Assembly: GCA_963779645.1 (NCBI GenBank)
Contig: CAVZYX010000015.1
Coordinates: forward strand, 372,001 to 436,000
Origin: CALMBW01 sp963779645
GTDB lineage: Bacteria > Actinomycetota > CADDZG01 > WHSQ01
Reading direction: 5' to 3'
Length of the DNA: 64,000 nt
Positions within the stretch are counted from its first letter, which is position 1; every line of letters starts with the position of its first letter. Below the pieces are notes generated by a model that had not been told where the DNA came from, searched no databases, and saw only the letters and a program-made list of their open reading frames with translations. This document shows positions 35,096 to 42,873 of this stretch, piece after piece. The translations under genes were made by a program, and so were the position numbers.

Positions 35096-36381
35096 CAGCC
35101 GCCGAACATCAGCTGCAGCACATCATCCGGCACCAACGAAGTACCCGACACGTAAGGGTTAACTCGATCGGGGTCACAGTCGGCCTCCGTCACCTCGCGC
35201 ATCACGTGCGGCACGACAACCTCTGCAGGGACTTCCTCTCCGTCCAAGGACATCATTGCCGCGGTGACACCGATCCGTGACTGGAAGTTGCCGCCCGCCG
35301 TGTAGAAGATCCTGTAGGTCGGCTCGTCCCGCTTCACCCAGTCGCAGAACAGGGTCTGCTCGTCGGTGCGTAGGGCGACGGTGAGGTTCTCGACCGAAAG
35401 GCCGAGCTCATCGTAGACCTGCAGTCCGGTGTTCATCCCGTCGGAGTACTCGTACGCCCATCCCTGGATATCCGGGTCTGGGGTCAGCAATCCGCGGAAC
35501 ACGTCCGGGATGATGGGGTCGTACCAAGACGTATCGCCGGTTGTGGAGTTGGCGTTCGCGGGCGGGTTCACCAGATCGGCCTGGAGGGCGTCAACCGCGC
35601 ACCGCTGCCAGCCGAGTGATAGCGCGTTGCCCGGCGTCCCGCCGAGGAGCGCTACCTTGCCGTCTCCAACGTTCTCGTTCAGGACCTCGGCGAAGGACTC
35701 GCCGAGTGCACAGAGGTCCTCGCCGACAACGGTCAGATAGTCCTCACCAGGGATCAATGCGCCTTCCTGGTCGGGAAGCCCAACCCAGCCGGCCGAGAAC
35801 GACACGTAGGGGATCCCCGCGGCGTCGGCCTCTTTGATGGCATCGGCTATGGCCACACCCATGTCGGGGTAGCCGACGATGAAGTCCACGCCTCGACTGA
35901 TCAGGAACCGGATGTCATTCGCGTGGACGGCGGGATCCGGGTCGAAGTTTGCCTCGGTGGAAACGATGGTGCCGATCTCGGGGTATGTCAGCGCCTGGAG
36001 GATGGCCTCCATGTGACTCACCGCTCGCCAGACGTTGACCGTGTCACCGCCACCGTCGGCGTATCCCATCACGAGGTCGCCGCCGGATCCGGTCTCACAC
36101 TGTTGGTTGTTGAAGCAGTCCATCGCCGTATCGATGGTGGCCTGATCGAGTTCCTGCTCCACCCGCGCAACGGCCGATTGGATGATGCTCCAACTTGCCT
36201 CGTCCGACGGTTCGACAGGCCCCAAAGCCTTTTCGATCAGCGCCGGGTCGGCTTCCGCGACCTCTGGGGCGGTCGTTTCGGTGTCCTCCTGCGCGGTCGG
36301 TTCGGGGTCGTCGTCACCCCCACATGCTCCTACCACCAATGCGAGTAAGGCAACGATGCCTACGATCTTGATCCGTTGCAT
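35095..36381 (-). CDS. ABC importer substrate-binding lipoprotein
   Basis: 428 residues from ATG 36381, with ribosome site GGAGGAGGAAG. The signal peptide ends in lipobox VGAC followed by a GGDDDPEPT linker. The mature domain follows the Peripla_BP_4-type two-lobe fold (LVMGYADGGGDTVNVW, GVDFIVGYPDMGVAIADAI, GKVALLGGTPGNALS). Although the transporter class is annotated as sugar-type, neighbours are amidohydrolases, so the ligand may be an N-containing small molecule. Between permease 2 (68 nt) and the ATPase. Confidence 0.85.
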   Translation of the reverse strand: MQRIKIVGIVALLALVVGACGGDDDPEPTAQEDTETTAPEVAEADPALIEKALGPVEPSDEASWSIIQSAVARVEQELDQATIDTAMDCFNNQQCETGSGGDLVMGYADGGGDTVNVWRAVSHMEAILQALTYPEIGTIVSTEANFDPDPAVHANDIRFLISRGVDFIVGYPDMGVAIADAIKEADAAGIPYVSFSAGWVGLPDQEGALIPGEDYLTVVGEDLCALGESFAEVLNENVGDGKVALLGGTPGNALSLGWQRCAVDALQADLVNPPANANSTTGDTSWYDPIIPDVFRGLLTPDPDIQGWAYEYSDGMNTGLQVYDELGLSVENLTVALRTDEQTLFCDWVKRDEPTYRIFYTAGGNFQSRIGVTAAMMSLDGEEVPAEVVVPHVMREVTEADCDPDRVNPYVSGTSLVPDDVLQLMFGG

Positions 36382-36449
36382 ACTTCCTCCTCCTTCTGCC
36401 GACGGCCTGATCTGTCCGGGATTGGTGTTCCCGGATCTGTCCTCTCCTC

Positions 36450-37460
36450 TCAACCCGTCCCATCGCCGGGGACCCCGGGGATGGGTGCCTGCACACGTCC
36501 TGGTCGCTTGCGGTCACGAAGCGCGTACTCAACGCCGCGGATGATCCGGTCCCCCGAGAGCAACATCCCGCCGATGATGACCAGTCCGAACACCACGAAC
36601 TGGAGGGCGGTGGGGAGACCCATGATCCGCATCATCTGATTGAGTCCCGTCAAGAAAACTGCAGCGGCGAAGGTGGAGATCGGGCCGGCCTGACCGCCCG
36701 CCAAAGAAGCACCGCCGATGACGACCGCCGCGATCGGCGCCAGGAGATACTGCGTACCTACGAAAGCCCCGGGCCTGCGGATGATCCCCGCCAGTGCCAG
36801 TCCGGCAGCCGTGTAGAACATGGCGGCCACCACGTAGGCGAGGATGCGATTCATGGTCACCCGGACACCCACAACTTCGGACGCGACCGGGTTAGCTCCT
36901 ACCGCCTGGAATCTCCGGCCTGCGGCCGTATAGCGGAAGGCGAGACTGAGCACGAGCGTCAGCGCCAGGCCGATCCAGAACACGGCGCTCATGCCGAAGA
37001 TGCGGTTGGTCGTCCAGTCGGACCATCCGAGCGGGACGGGGTTCTGTACGGGGAAGGACCTTGCGTAGCGGAACACGACCCCGATCGCGATCTGGCCGAC
37101 CGCCAGGGTGACGATCAGTGGGTTCAACTTGAGCCCGCCGATCAGGATCCCGTTGACCAGGCCGACGACGGCCGCGGCCCCGAGGGCGATCAAGATAGCC
37201 GCAACGATCCGGTCGTTCGACTGCGCGCCGACCCCGACCATGATCACCGCGGCCAGGCTCATCGTCCCCGGTACGCTGAGGTCGATGCCGCCTGTCATGA
37301 CGACGAGCATCTGGCCAAGGGCGGTGAGCGCCAGCACCGCGGCCAGCGGGGCGATGGCCCTCAGGGCCACACTGCCCAGCGTCGCCGGGGCCCAGATCGA
37401 AGCGACGATCACAAGCAAGACGAGAGCGATGTAGACCGGCATGTATCTCGAGCCGATCAC
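36450..37460 (-). CDS. ABC transporter permease 2 (RbsC-like)
   Basis: 336 residues from GTG 37460 with eight to ten hydrophobic segments, ALGQMLVVMTGGIDLSVPG and VVIGGASLAGGQAGP, both hallmark loops of BPD_transp_2 permeases. The preceding gene ends in an ATGA whose ATG (37506) opens a different frame. A one-base deletion there would give an N-terminus MTAATRAPSSALTSLVIGSR running into the permease, so the true start may be 37506 with yet another frameshift. Works with permease 1, the ATPase and the SBP. Confidence 0.83.
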   Translation of the reverse strand: MIGSRYMPVYIALVLLVIVASIWAPATLGSVALRAIAPLAAVLALTALGQMLVVMTGGIDLSVPGTMSLAAVIMVGVGAQSNDRIVAAILIALGAAAVVGLVNGILIGGLKLNPLIVTLAVGQIAIGVVFRYARSFPVQNPVPLGWSDWTTNRIFGMSAVFWIGLALTLVLSLAFRYTAAGRRFQAVGANPVASEVVGVRVTMNRILAYVVAAMFYTAAGLALAGIIRRPGAFVGTQYLLAPIAAVVIGGASLAGGQAGPISTFAAAVFLTGLNQMMRIMGLPTALQFVVFGLVIIGGMLLSGDRIIRGVEYALRDRKRPGRVQAPIPGVPGDGTG

Positions 37461-37502
37461 CAGTGAGGTAAGGGCAGACGACGGGGCACGCCGTCGCCGC
37501 GG

Positions 37503-38834
37503 TCATGGCTGTCCTCCCTGGACGGCGTTGGCCATCAGGCCGGACGCTGCGGCCACACGCTGCGCCGCCGCTGAGGCCACCTCGCGGACATGGTCCAGAT
37601 CGGCCTGGAGGATCCCGTCCCGCATCACCGCCCGGCCGCCGACGAACACCCAGTCCAGGTTGGAGGTGTCCATGCCCCACACGATCGCCCCGACCGGGTC
37701 GTTCACCGGGAAGATGTTGGGACGGTCCGTGCGAAGAACGATGACGTCGGCTTGCATCCCGGGTTCGAGGGACCCGGTGATCCCGCTCAACCCCGCTACC
37801 CGTGCCCCGCCGGCCGTCGTGTAGCGGATCGCGTCCCGCGTGTTCATCAACCGAGGAAGACCTGCCTTCCCGGCCAGCTTCTGATCGAAGAGAGCGCCAT
37901 GCTGTAAGGAGATCGCCGCTCTCATCTGAGCGAAGATGTCCCCCGGAGCCACTCGCTCGTCATCGACGCCCAGCCCCATCCGGACCCCCCGGTCGATCAG
38001 CTCTTGGATGGGGGGCGCTCCCCGACCGCCGGCCATCTCGCTCGCCGGGGCCAGCGACACCGCCACGCCCGAGGCGCCGATGGCATCCAGATCCTCGGCG
38101 TCGAGATCGCAGCCGTGGGCGACGGTGACGTCACCGTCCAGCATGCCCCGCCGTCCCAACCGAGCGATCGCGCCGGCCGTTCCCGGCCCTGCGTGGAGGT
38201 GGATGGGTACGCCCAGATCCTTCGCGATCGCCCACGTCGCGGTCACTTCGTCCGCACCGGCGTCGGCGAGCTCGTAACCGAGGGCGACAGTGGTAGTTGG
38301 GCCGGCCGCATCGATGAACCGAGTCAATAGCTGGTGAGTCACGGCCCCGCCCTGCTCCTGCCCCTGCGACACCCCGCCGGCAACATGGACGAATACGGTG
38401 CGAAGTCCCGAGTCCGCGTGGGCCCGGAGCGCGACCTCTCTGGTCTCGACGTCGAAGGGGATATCGGCCCAGTCCACGACCGAGGTGATCCCTGCTTCCG
38501 CCGCCCCTAACAGAGCGATCAGAGTGGCTGCGTAGACATCGTCGGCCTGGAAGTAGCGCCCGAGACCGGCAGCGGGGACGAGCGCGTCGGGGCCGGAAAC
38601 GCTCTCACCGATGTTCCGGAACAAAGACCTCCAGGCGTGGCGGTGAGTATCCACGAACCCGGGCATGACGATGGTATCCGCGGCGTCCACCACCTCGGCG
38701 TCCCGGGCCCGGATCTCCGTGCCCACCTCGGCCACGACCCCGTCTTCGATCAGCACATCGGCCTGGGGGAGGTTGGGGGTCTTGGCTCCGAGCGTGAGGA
38801 TGCAGCCCCCGCGGAGGAGGGTTCTAGTCGTCAG
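37503..38834 (-). CDS. TRZ/ATZ-family amidohydrolase 2
   Basis: 444 codons from CTG 38834 or 418 from GTG 38756. Metal ligands appear as MPGFVDTHRHAW, GVPIHLHAGPGTAG, DVTVAHGCDLD and GLGVDDERV. The family N-terminus TRTLLRGGCILTLG lies upstream of GTG 38756 and is open, but no ATG, GTG or TTG precedes it before a stop. Either CTG is used or an indel separates it from the ATG at the end of a strong GGTGGAG site (MDSGPTGREAAGAGRPS then stop). Paralogue of the amidohydrolase at 31057. First gene of the importer operon. Confidence 0.8.
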   Translation of the reverse strand: MTTRTLLRGGCILTLGAKTPNLPQADVLIEDGVVAEVGTEIRARDAEVVDAADTIVMPGFVDTHRHAWRSLFRNIGESVSGPDALVPAAGLGRYFQADDVYAATLIALLGAAEAGITSVVDWADIPFDVETREVALRAHADSGLRTVFVHVAGGVSQGQEQGGAVTHQLLTRFIDAAGPTTTVALGYELADAGADEVTATWAIAKDLGVPIHLHAGPGTAGAIARLGRRGMLDGDVTVAHGCDLDAEDLDAIGASGVAVSLAPASEMAGGRGAPPIQELIDRGVRMGLGVDDERVAPGDIFAQMRAAISLQHGALFDQKLAGKAGLPRLMNTRDAIRYTTAGGARVAGLSGITGSLEPGMQADVIVLRTDRPNIFPVNDPVGAIVWGMDTSNLDWVFVGGRAVMRDGILQADLDHVREVASAAAQRVAAASGLMANAVQGGQP

Positions 38835-38915
38835 CTCGGCCTCCCGGCGCCGGCTGCTTCGCGCCCTGTTGGTCCCGAATCCATCACTCCACCGTCCTGC
38901 GAGCGTCCCTCACTG

Positions 38916-38928
38916 TTCAGCAACACTA
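38916..38928 (-). promoter_or_regulatory. Island promoter motif upstream of amidohydrolase/importer operon
   Basis: Minus strand TAGTGTTGCTGAA, extended left to TGTAGTG, the half-site of the palindrome at 30311. TAGTGT is a TANNNT -10. Confidence 0.45.
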
Positions 38929-39035
38929 CACATCCCTTGCGCAGGCTGCCAGAGTGTTGGGCATTCTTGCCCGCGAATCACCACGCGGGGAGCAGTCACC
39001 CGCTCAGTTCCGCACACTGACACTCTTCAAACTTG

Positions 39036-39048
39036 TAGTGTCGCTGTG
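39036..39048 (+). promoter_or_regulatory. Island promoter motif upstream of aldehyde dehydrogenase
   Basis: Plus strand TAGTGTCGCTGTG, extended left to TGTAGTG. Faces away from the amidohydrolase motif about 110 bp to its left, forming a divergent control region. Confidence 0.45.
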
Positions 39049-39116
39049 CGCTTGAGGAGCAGACAGCGCGCTCGGTGGTGGTCTCCGGGCTCGATTGGGC
39101 GGCCCCGTTAGAACGG

Positions 39117-40560
39117 ATGGAGGTTGGGCGGTTGGCTGAAGCGAAGGGGTGTCTCGTCGCTGGTGAGTGGCGCACCGGCTCTAGGACTTTCGAAGTAACG
39201 AGTCCCTACGATGACTCTGTCGTGGCGATGCTCGCAACGCCCACCGACCGAGATGTCGAAGACGCGGTAGCGGCGGCGGCCGCCATCTTCTCGGAAACTC
39301 GGGTGCTTCCCGTGCATGTTCGCGGAGGCCCTCGCCCATATATCCCGTCGTCTCCACGAACGCTCCGAGGAAGTCGCATCCATCATCGCCAAGGAGGGGG
39401 GCAAGCCCATCAAGTGGGCTCGGACCGAAGCCGCGCGCGGAGCGTCAACCTTCCGATGGGCTGCCGAGGAATGCCGGCGCTCGGGTGGAGAGCTGATGCG
39501 CCTCGATGCCGAGGAGTCGCTCGGCTCTCGCGCCGCGTTGATCCGTCGCTTCCCGCTGGGCCCCGTCCTTGCGATCACGCCGTTCAACTTCCCCGTGAAT
39601 CTCGTCGCACACAAGATGGCACCTGCGCTTGCGGTCGGCGCGCCGATCATCGTGAAGCCGGCGACCAAGACCCCACTCGGGGCGTTGCTGCTTGGTGAGC
39701 TCTTCCTCGAGACGGATCTTCCCGAAGCGATGCTGTCGGTGTTGCCGATCGAAGGGAAAGAGGCAGGTGAGCTCGCGAGGGACGAGCGATTGAAGAAGGT
39801 CTCGTTCACGGGCTCGTCGCAGGTCGGATGGGACCTGAAGGCCGCTGACCCCCGAAAGGCCGTGACCCTGGAGCTCGGTGGCAATGCCGGCGTCATCGTG
39901 CATTCCGACGCCGATCTCAACAGGGCCGCTCAACGGATCGCCTTTGGTGGCTATTACCAAGCAGGTCAGTCGTGCATCTCTGTGCAGCGGGTGTTCGTCC
40001 ACAGCGATGTCGCGGAGATATTCGAGCGCAAGCTCGTAGACGAGGTTTCCGCACTCAAGACAGGTGACCCGATGGATCCCGAGACCGATGTCGGTCCGCT
40101 TATCGACCGGAAGGCGCTCGACAAAGTGTCGAGCCTTGTGGACGAAGCGGTGCAGAACGGTGCTGAGATCCTCGTTGGCGGGAAGCGAGAGGACCCGTTC
40201 TACAGGCCCACCATTCTGAAAAAGACGCGAGGCGACATGAAGGTTCGTCAGGAAGAGATCTTCGGTCCCGTCACTACCTTGGAGGCGTACAAGGATTTCG
40301 ACGAAGCGATCGAGCTCGCCAACGAGACGAACTACGGTTTGCAGGCCGGGGTCTTTACGCGCGACATCGATCGCATCTTCCGCGCTCACCGCGACCTCGA
40401 GGTTGGGGGAGTGATCGTCAACGATGTCTCTGCTTTCCGTGCCGACCAGATGCCCTACGGCGGCACGAAGGATTCAGGGGTCGGGCGGGAGGGCCTGAGG
40501 TGGGCGATGGCCGAGATGACCGAGGAGAAGGTGTTGGTCCTTTCCGACATCCCGTTGTAA
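39117..40560 (+). pseudogene. NAD(P)-dependent aldehyde dehydrogenase, frameshifted near the N-terminus
   Basis: About 481 codons in total. The N-terminal frame (LVAGEWRTGSRTFEVTSPYD, PTDRDVEDAVAAAAAIF) is lost after LPVHVR near 39315. The rest continues in another frame from AEALAHISRRLHERSEEVAS. The remaining catalytic parts are intact: Asn in ITPFNFPVNLVAHKMAPAL, Glu in LELGGNAG, Cys in AGQSCISVQRVF, and the C-terminal QMPYGGTKDSGVGREG. It would oxidise an aldehyde from the pathway to an acid. If the frameshift is real, only an N-terminally truncated product could be made from ATG 39316. Confidence 0.82.
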
Positions 40561-40566
40561 GTGGTC

Positions 40567-40595
40567 CTGCGGTTCACCCCACAGAAAACCCACGC
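40567..40595 (+). repeat. Imperfect 29-bp direct repeat, right copy
   Basis: CTGCGG then CCCCACAGAAAACCCACGC; 25 of 29 positions match 24315-24343. Lies 110 bp inside the right tRNA repeat, just after the aldehyde dehydrogenase stop. Confidence 0.5.
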
Positions 40596-40705
40596 AAGGA
40601 CGGAAAACAACGCTCAACATCGCTCACTGACGAATGAGAAAATGCCTGGTCAGAGCGCCTGTAGAACGGAAACTCGCAGGTCAGAGGATCCGGAACGAAT
40701 TCAAT

Positions 40706-40749
40706 CTTCTAATCCGAGGGTCGGGGGTTCGAATCCCTCCGGGCGCGCT
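40706..40749 (+). repeat. attR-like 44-bp direct repeat (3' part of tRNA-Arg)
   Basis: Perfect copy of 24217-24260: anticodon loop to acceptor end of tRNA-Arg(UCU), without the 5' half, so it is not a functional tRNA gene. Marks the right end of the island. Confidence 0.88.
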
Positions 40750-40765
40750 TCTTACAGCACCGGTT

Positions 40766-40912
40766 TCAGTCGGTGATTTTCACCTTGACGTCGGTGTCGT
40801 TGATGCGAACGAGCGTGACCAAGGGCTTCGTGTCGTTCAAGGGCTTGACGAAGACAAGCTCACGGTCCGGCGAGACGTACTTCGGTCGTGAGAGCTTCAG
40901 CTCGGCCTTCAC
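40766..40912 (-). CDS. Small protein or gene remnant of unknown function
   Basis: 48 residues from GTG 40912 (MKAELKLSRPKYVSPDREL ... VRINDTDVKVKITD). The regular hydrophobic/polar alternation looks like a real beta-rich C-terminus. No good ribosome site and no family recognised. It would have lain directly beyond tRNA-Arg before the island inserted. Could be the truncated end of a larger protein. Confidence 0.25.
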   Translation of the reverse strand: MKAELKLSRPKYVSPDRELVFVKPLNDTKPLVTLVRINDTDVKVKITD

Positions 40913-40961
40913 CCGAACGCGAACATATGCAGGTGAGTTAATTCTTGGTTCCCGCGTAGGG

Positions 40962-41363
40962 CTAGCGAACAGCGCTGATCTCGAAAAGGTGCCCGTCCGG
41001 GTCTCGAAAGAAACAACGCGTCTCGGACCCAAGTTCGTACGGTTCCGTAAGGAACTCCGCCCCCTTCGCAAGCAGATCCTCATACGCGGCGCGACACTCC
41101 GCTACTCGGATCGTGAAGGAATGGTCGACGCGGTTGGGGTCTAGAGGTTCCGCAAACTCGATGGTCGGTTTGTCCTCGGTCGGACCGCCACCTGTCACCA
41201 ACAGCAGCCATGCGCCGAGAAAAGATAGGACCACAGAAGTCCCGCCGTACTCCCCGAAGAGATCTGCGCCTAGCACGTCCAAGTACCAGACCTTGGCACG
41301 CTCAAGATCAGACACGACGAGGATCGTAGTGAGAGCGCTTGGCTCCCCGGAGAAAGGAGGCAC
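40962..41363 (-). CDS. VOC (glyoxalase-like) family protein
   Basis: 133 residues. ALTTILVVSDLERAKVWYLD is a typical VOC opening, and CFFRDPDGHLFEISAVR carries the C-terminal Glu ligand. VDHSFTIRV holds a His in the second-half first strand. These small metalloproteins act in aldehyde detoxification or dioxygenase reactions; substrate unknown. Stands alone just right of the island. Confidence 0.82.
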   Translation of the reverse strand: MPPFSGEPSALTTILVVSDLERAKVWYLDVLGADLFGEYGGTSVVLSFLGAWLLLVTGGGPTEDKPTIEFAEPLDPNRVDHSFTIRVAECRAAYEDLLAKGAEFLTEPYELGSETRCFFRDPDGHLFEISAVR

Positions 41364-41489
41364 CAGTCGATCCTAGACCCACCCGGTGGGACTCCACTTT
41401 GGGCCCGATCTTCCTACGTGTAGATCGGGTGGTACTCGCGAAACCGGTCAAGCGGGTCTTGGCATTGCTCGACTTAAGAGATGTTGGTG

Positions 41490-42764
41490 CTACAGAGAAC
41501 TCATGGTCGGGCGTTTGCCGGTGATGCCAAGAGACTTGAGAACGCCCTCGTGCGGGCGCACGATGAAGAGCCCACCACCCATGTGGCCGACCAGGATGTT
41601 GCCGGACGGTAGGAATGGGTAGGCGGCCCACGCGCCGGCGAAGCTCGGTGAGTCGTCGGTCGGCACAGTGTCGAACCAGGCGACCTCTTTGAGCTTGCCC
41701 TTGTCGGCGTTCTTCATGTCGAGGATCCGGAAACCGTTGACGTAGTTCGCGTGGAACAACGCGTCGGACTCGGAGTAGACGTTGTGATCGATCGAGAGCG
41801 ACTTCGCATGCCACATGGCGATGAGCTTGGGCTCGATGAGGCTGCTGACATCCCAGATGTAGAGCGTCGAGGGGAAGCCGAGTCCAGTCTCGTCGCCCTC
41901 GTCGGTCGAGATCAACGTTGAATGATCTTTGCTTAGCGCTCCGGAGTGCGTGTACGACGCCGACTCGTATGTGTTCCGCGAGAGGAGCACCGGCTGTTGT
42001 GGGTTCCCAGTGACGTCAAAGATCGTCACCGAGTCTTCGTTGAAGTTGAAGCAGATCTCGTTGCCACGGAACTGCTTGTCCGGACCCTTGTAGTTGCGAC
42101 AAAGTGAATCGTGCGTGTACCCGTCATCGGCGATAACTCCGACCGGCGTTGGTGCCAGCGGCTGGCTCACGTCGAGGATGACCGGCGTCCCGACGGCGAC
42201 ACCGGGTCCGTTCAGGAACAGGTGGTTCGTCTTTGGGTTCGAATCGATCGAGTGTGCGGTTCCGAACGGGTATACGACGTCGGGTCGCCACACCGGTAGC
42301 GCGGCCTCGGCCCCCCGAAGGCGGTTGAGGTCGAAGATCTGCAGTCCACAAGGATCTAGGTCGCACACGATGTAGGCGGTGTCGTTGAGGATCTCGAGCT
42401 CCTGCCAGATCAGCACGCCGCCCGGAGCCTTGATAGGCAAACGTCCGAGGTAGAGCGGATCGGCGGGGTCGGTCACATCGATGAACTGCACGCCCGTGTC
42501 CGTGCCGAGGATCGCGTATTCCTTCTTGGTCTCGGGATCGACCCAACCCCAGACATCGGCAACGCCGGCCCCGCCCATGGCTTCGGCCGTTATGTGTCCG
42601 ACGAGGTCAATCTTGTGGCACGGGAATTCTCCAGCCATGCCGTTCTCACATCTCGCCGCACCGGTGATCGCTTGGGCGTTGACGGAGGAGACGGGCGCCA
42701 GCGGGGTCAGCATGGTGACGGCCGAGGCCAACAGGATGAGCTTACGAACGCGTGAATTAGTCAT
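41490..42764 (-). CDS. Choice-of-anchor B family secreted protein (LVIVD repeats)
   Basis: 424 residues from ATG 42764. A Sec signal peptide (VRKLILLASAVTMLTPLAPV) is followed by GEFPCHKIDLVGHI and the family segments GVADVWGWVDPETKKEYAIL, IDVTDPADPLYLGRLP, ILNDTAYIVCDLD and FDLNRLRG. These make an LVIVD-type beta-propeller. Members are extracellular; some carry cell-wall or membrane anchors, none seen here. Pro-rich frame upstream has no family similarity. Divergent from a secreted hydrolase. Confidence 0.85.
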   Translation of the reverse strand: MTNSRVRKLILLASAVTMLTPLAPVSSVNAQAITGAARCENGMAGEFPCHKIDLVGHITAEAMGGAGVADVWGWVDPETKKEYAILGTDTGVQFIDVTDPADPLYLGRLPIKAPGGVLIWQELEILNDTAYIVCDLDPCGLQIFDLNRLRGAEAALPVWRPDVVYPFGTAHSIDSNPKTNHLFLNGPGVAVGTPVILDVSQPLAPTPVGVIADDGYTHDSLCRNYKGPDKQFRGNEICFNFNEDSVTIFDVTGNPQQPVLLSRNTYESASYTHSGALSKDHSTLISTDEGDETGLGFPSTLYIWDVSSLIEPKLIAMWHAKSLSIDHNVYSESDALFHANYVNGFRILDMKNADKGKLKEVAWFDTVPTDDSPSFAGAWAAYPFLPSGNILVGHMGGGLFIVRPHEGVLKSLGITGKRPTMSSL

Positions 42765-42873
42765 GGTTTGTGGTTCGACGGCCCCCTCCAAGACTCCTCC
42801 GTCGCCACAGGAGATAGGACAAGAAGGGCGAATCGGACACCTGTTGGGTCGGATCGGGACAGGAGTTTGAGCG

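Noticed and set aside
40634..40776. Short frames reading through the right tRNA repeat
   Set aside because: The RGSGVRIPPG-like translation is the usual artefact of reading a tRNA sequence as protein.
41404..41429. CCCGATCT/AGATCGGG hairpin as terminator of the choice-of-anchor B gene
   Set aside because: Long loop and no T-run on either side; may be chance or a factor-dependent end.
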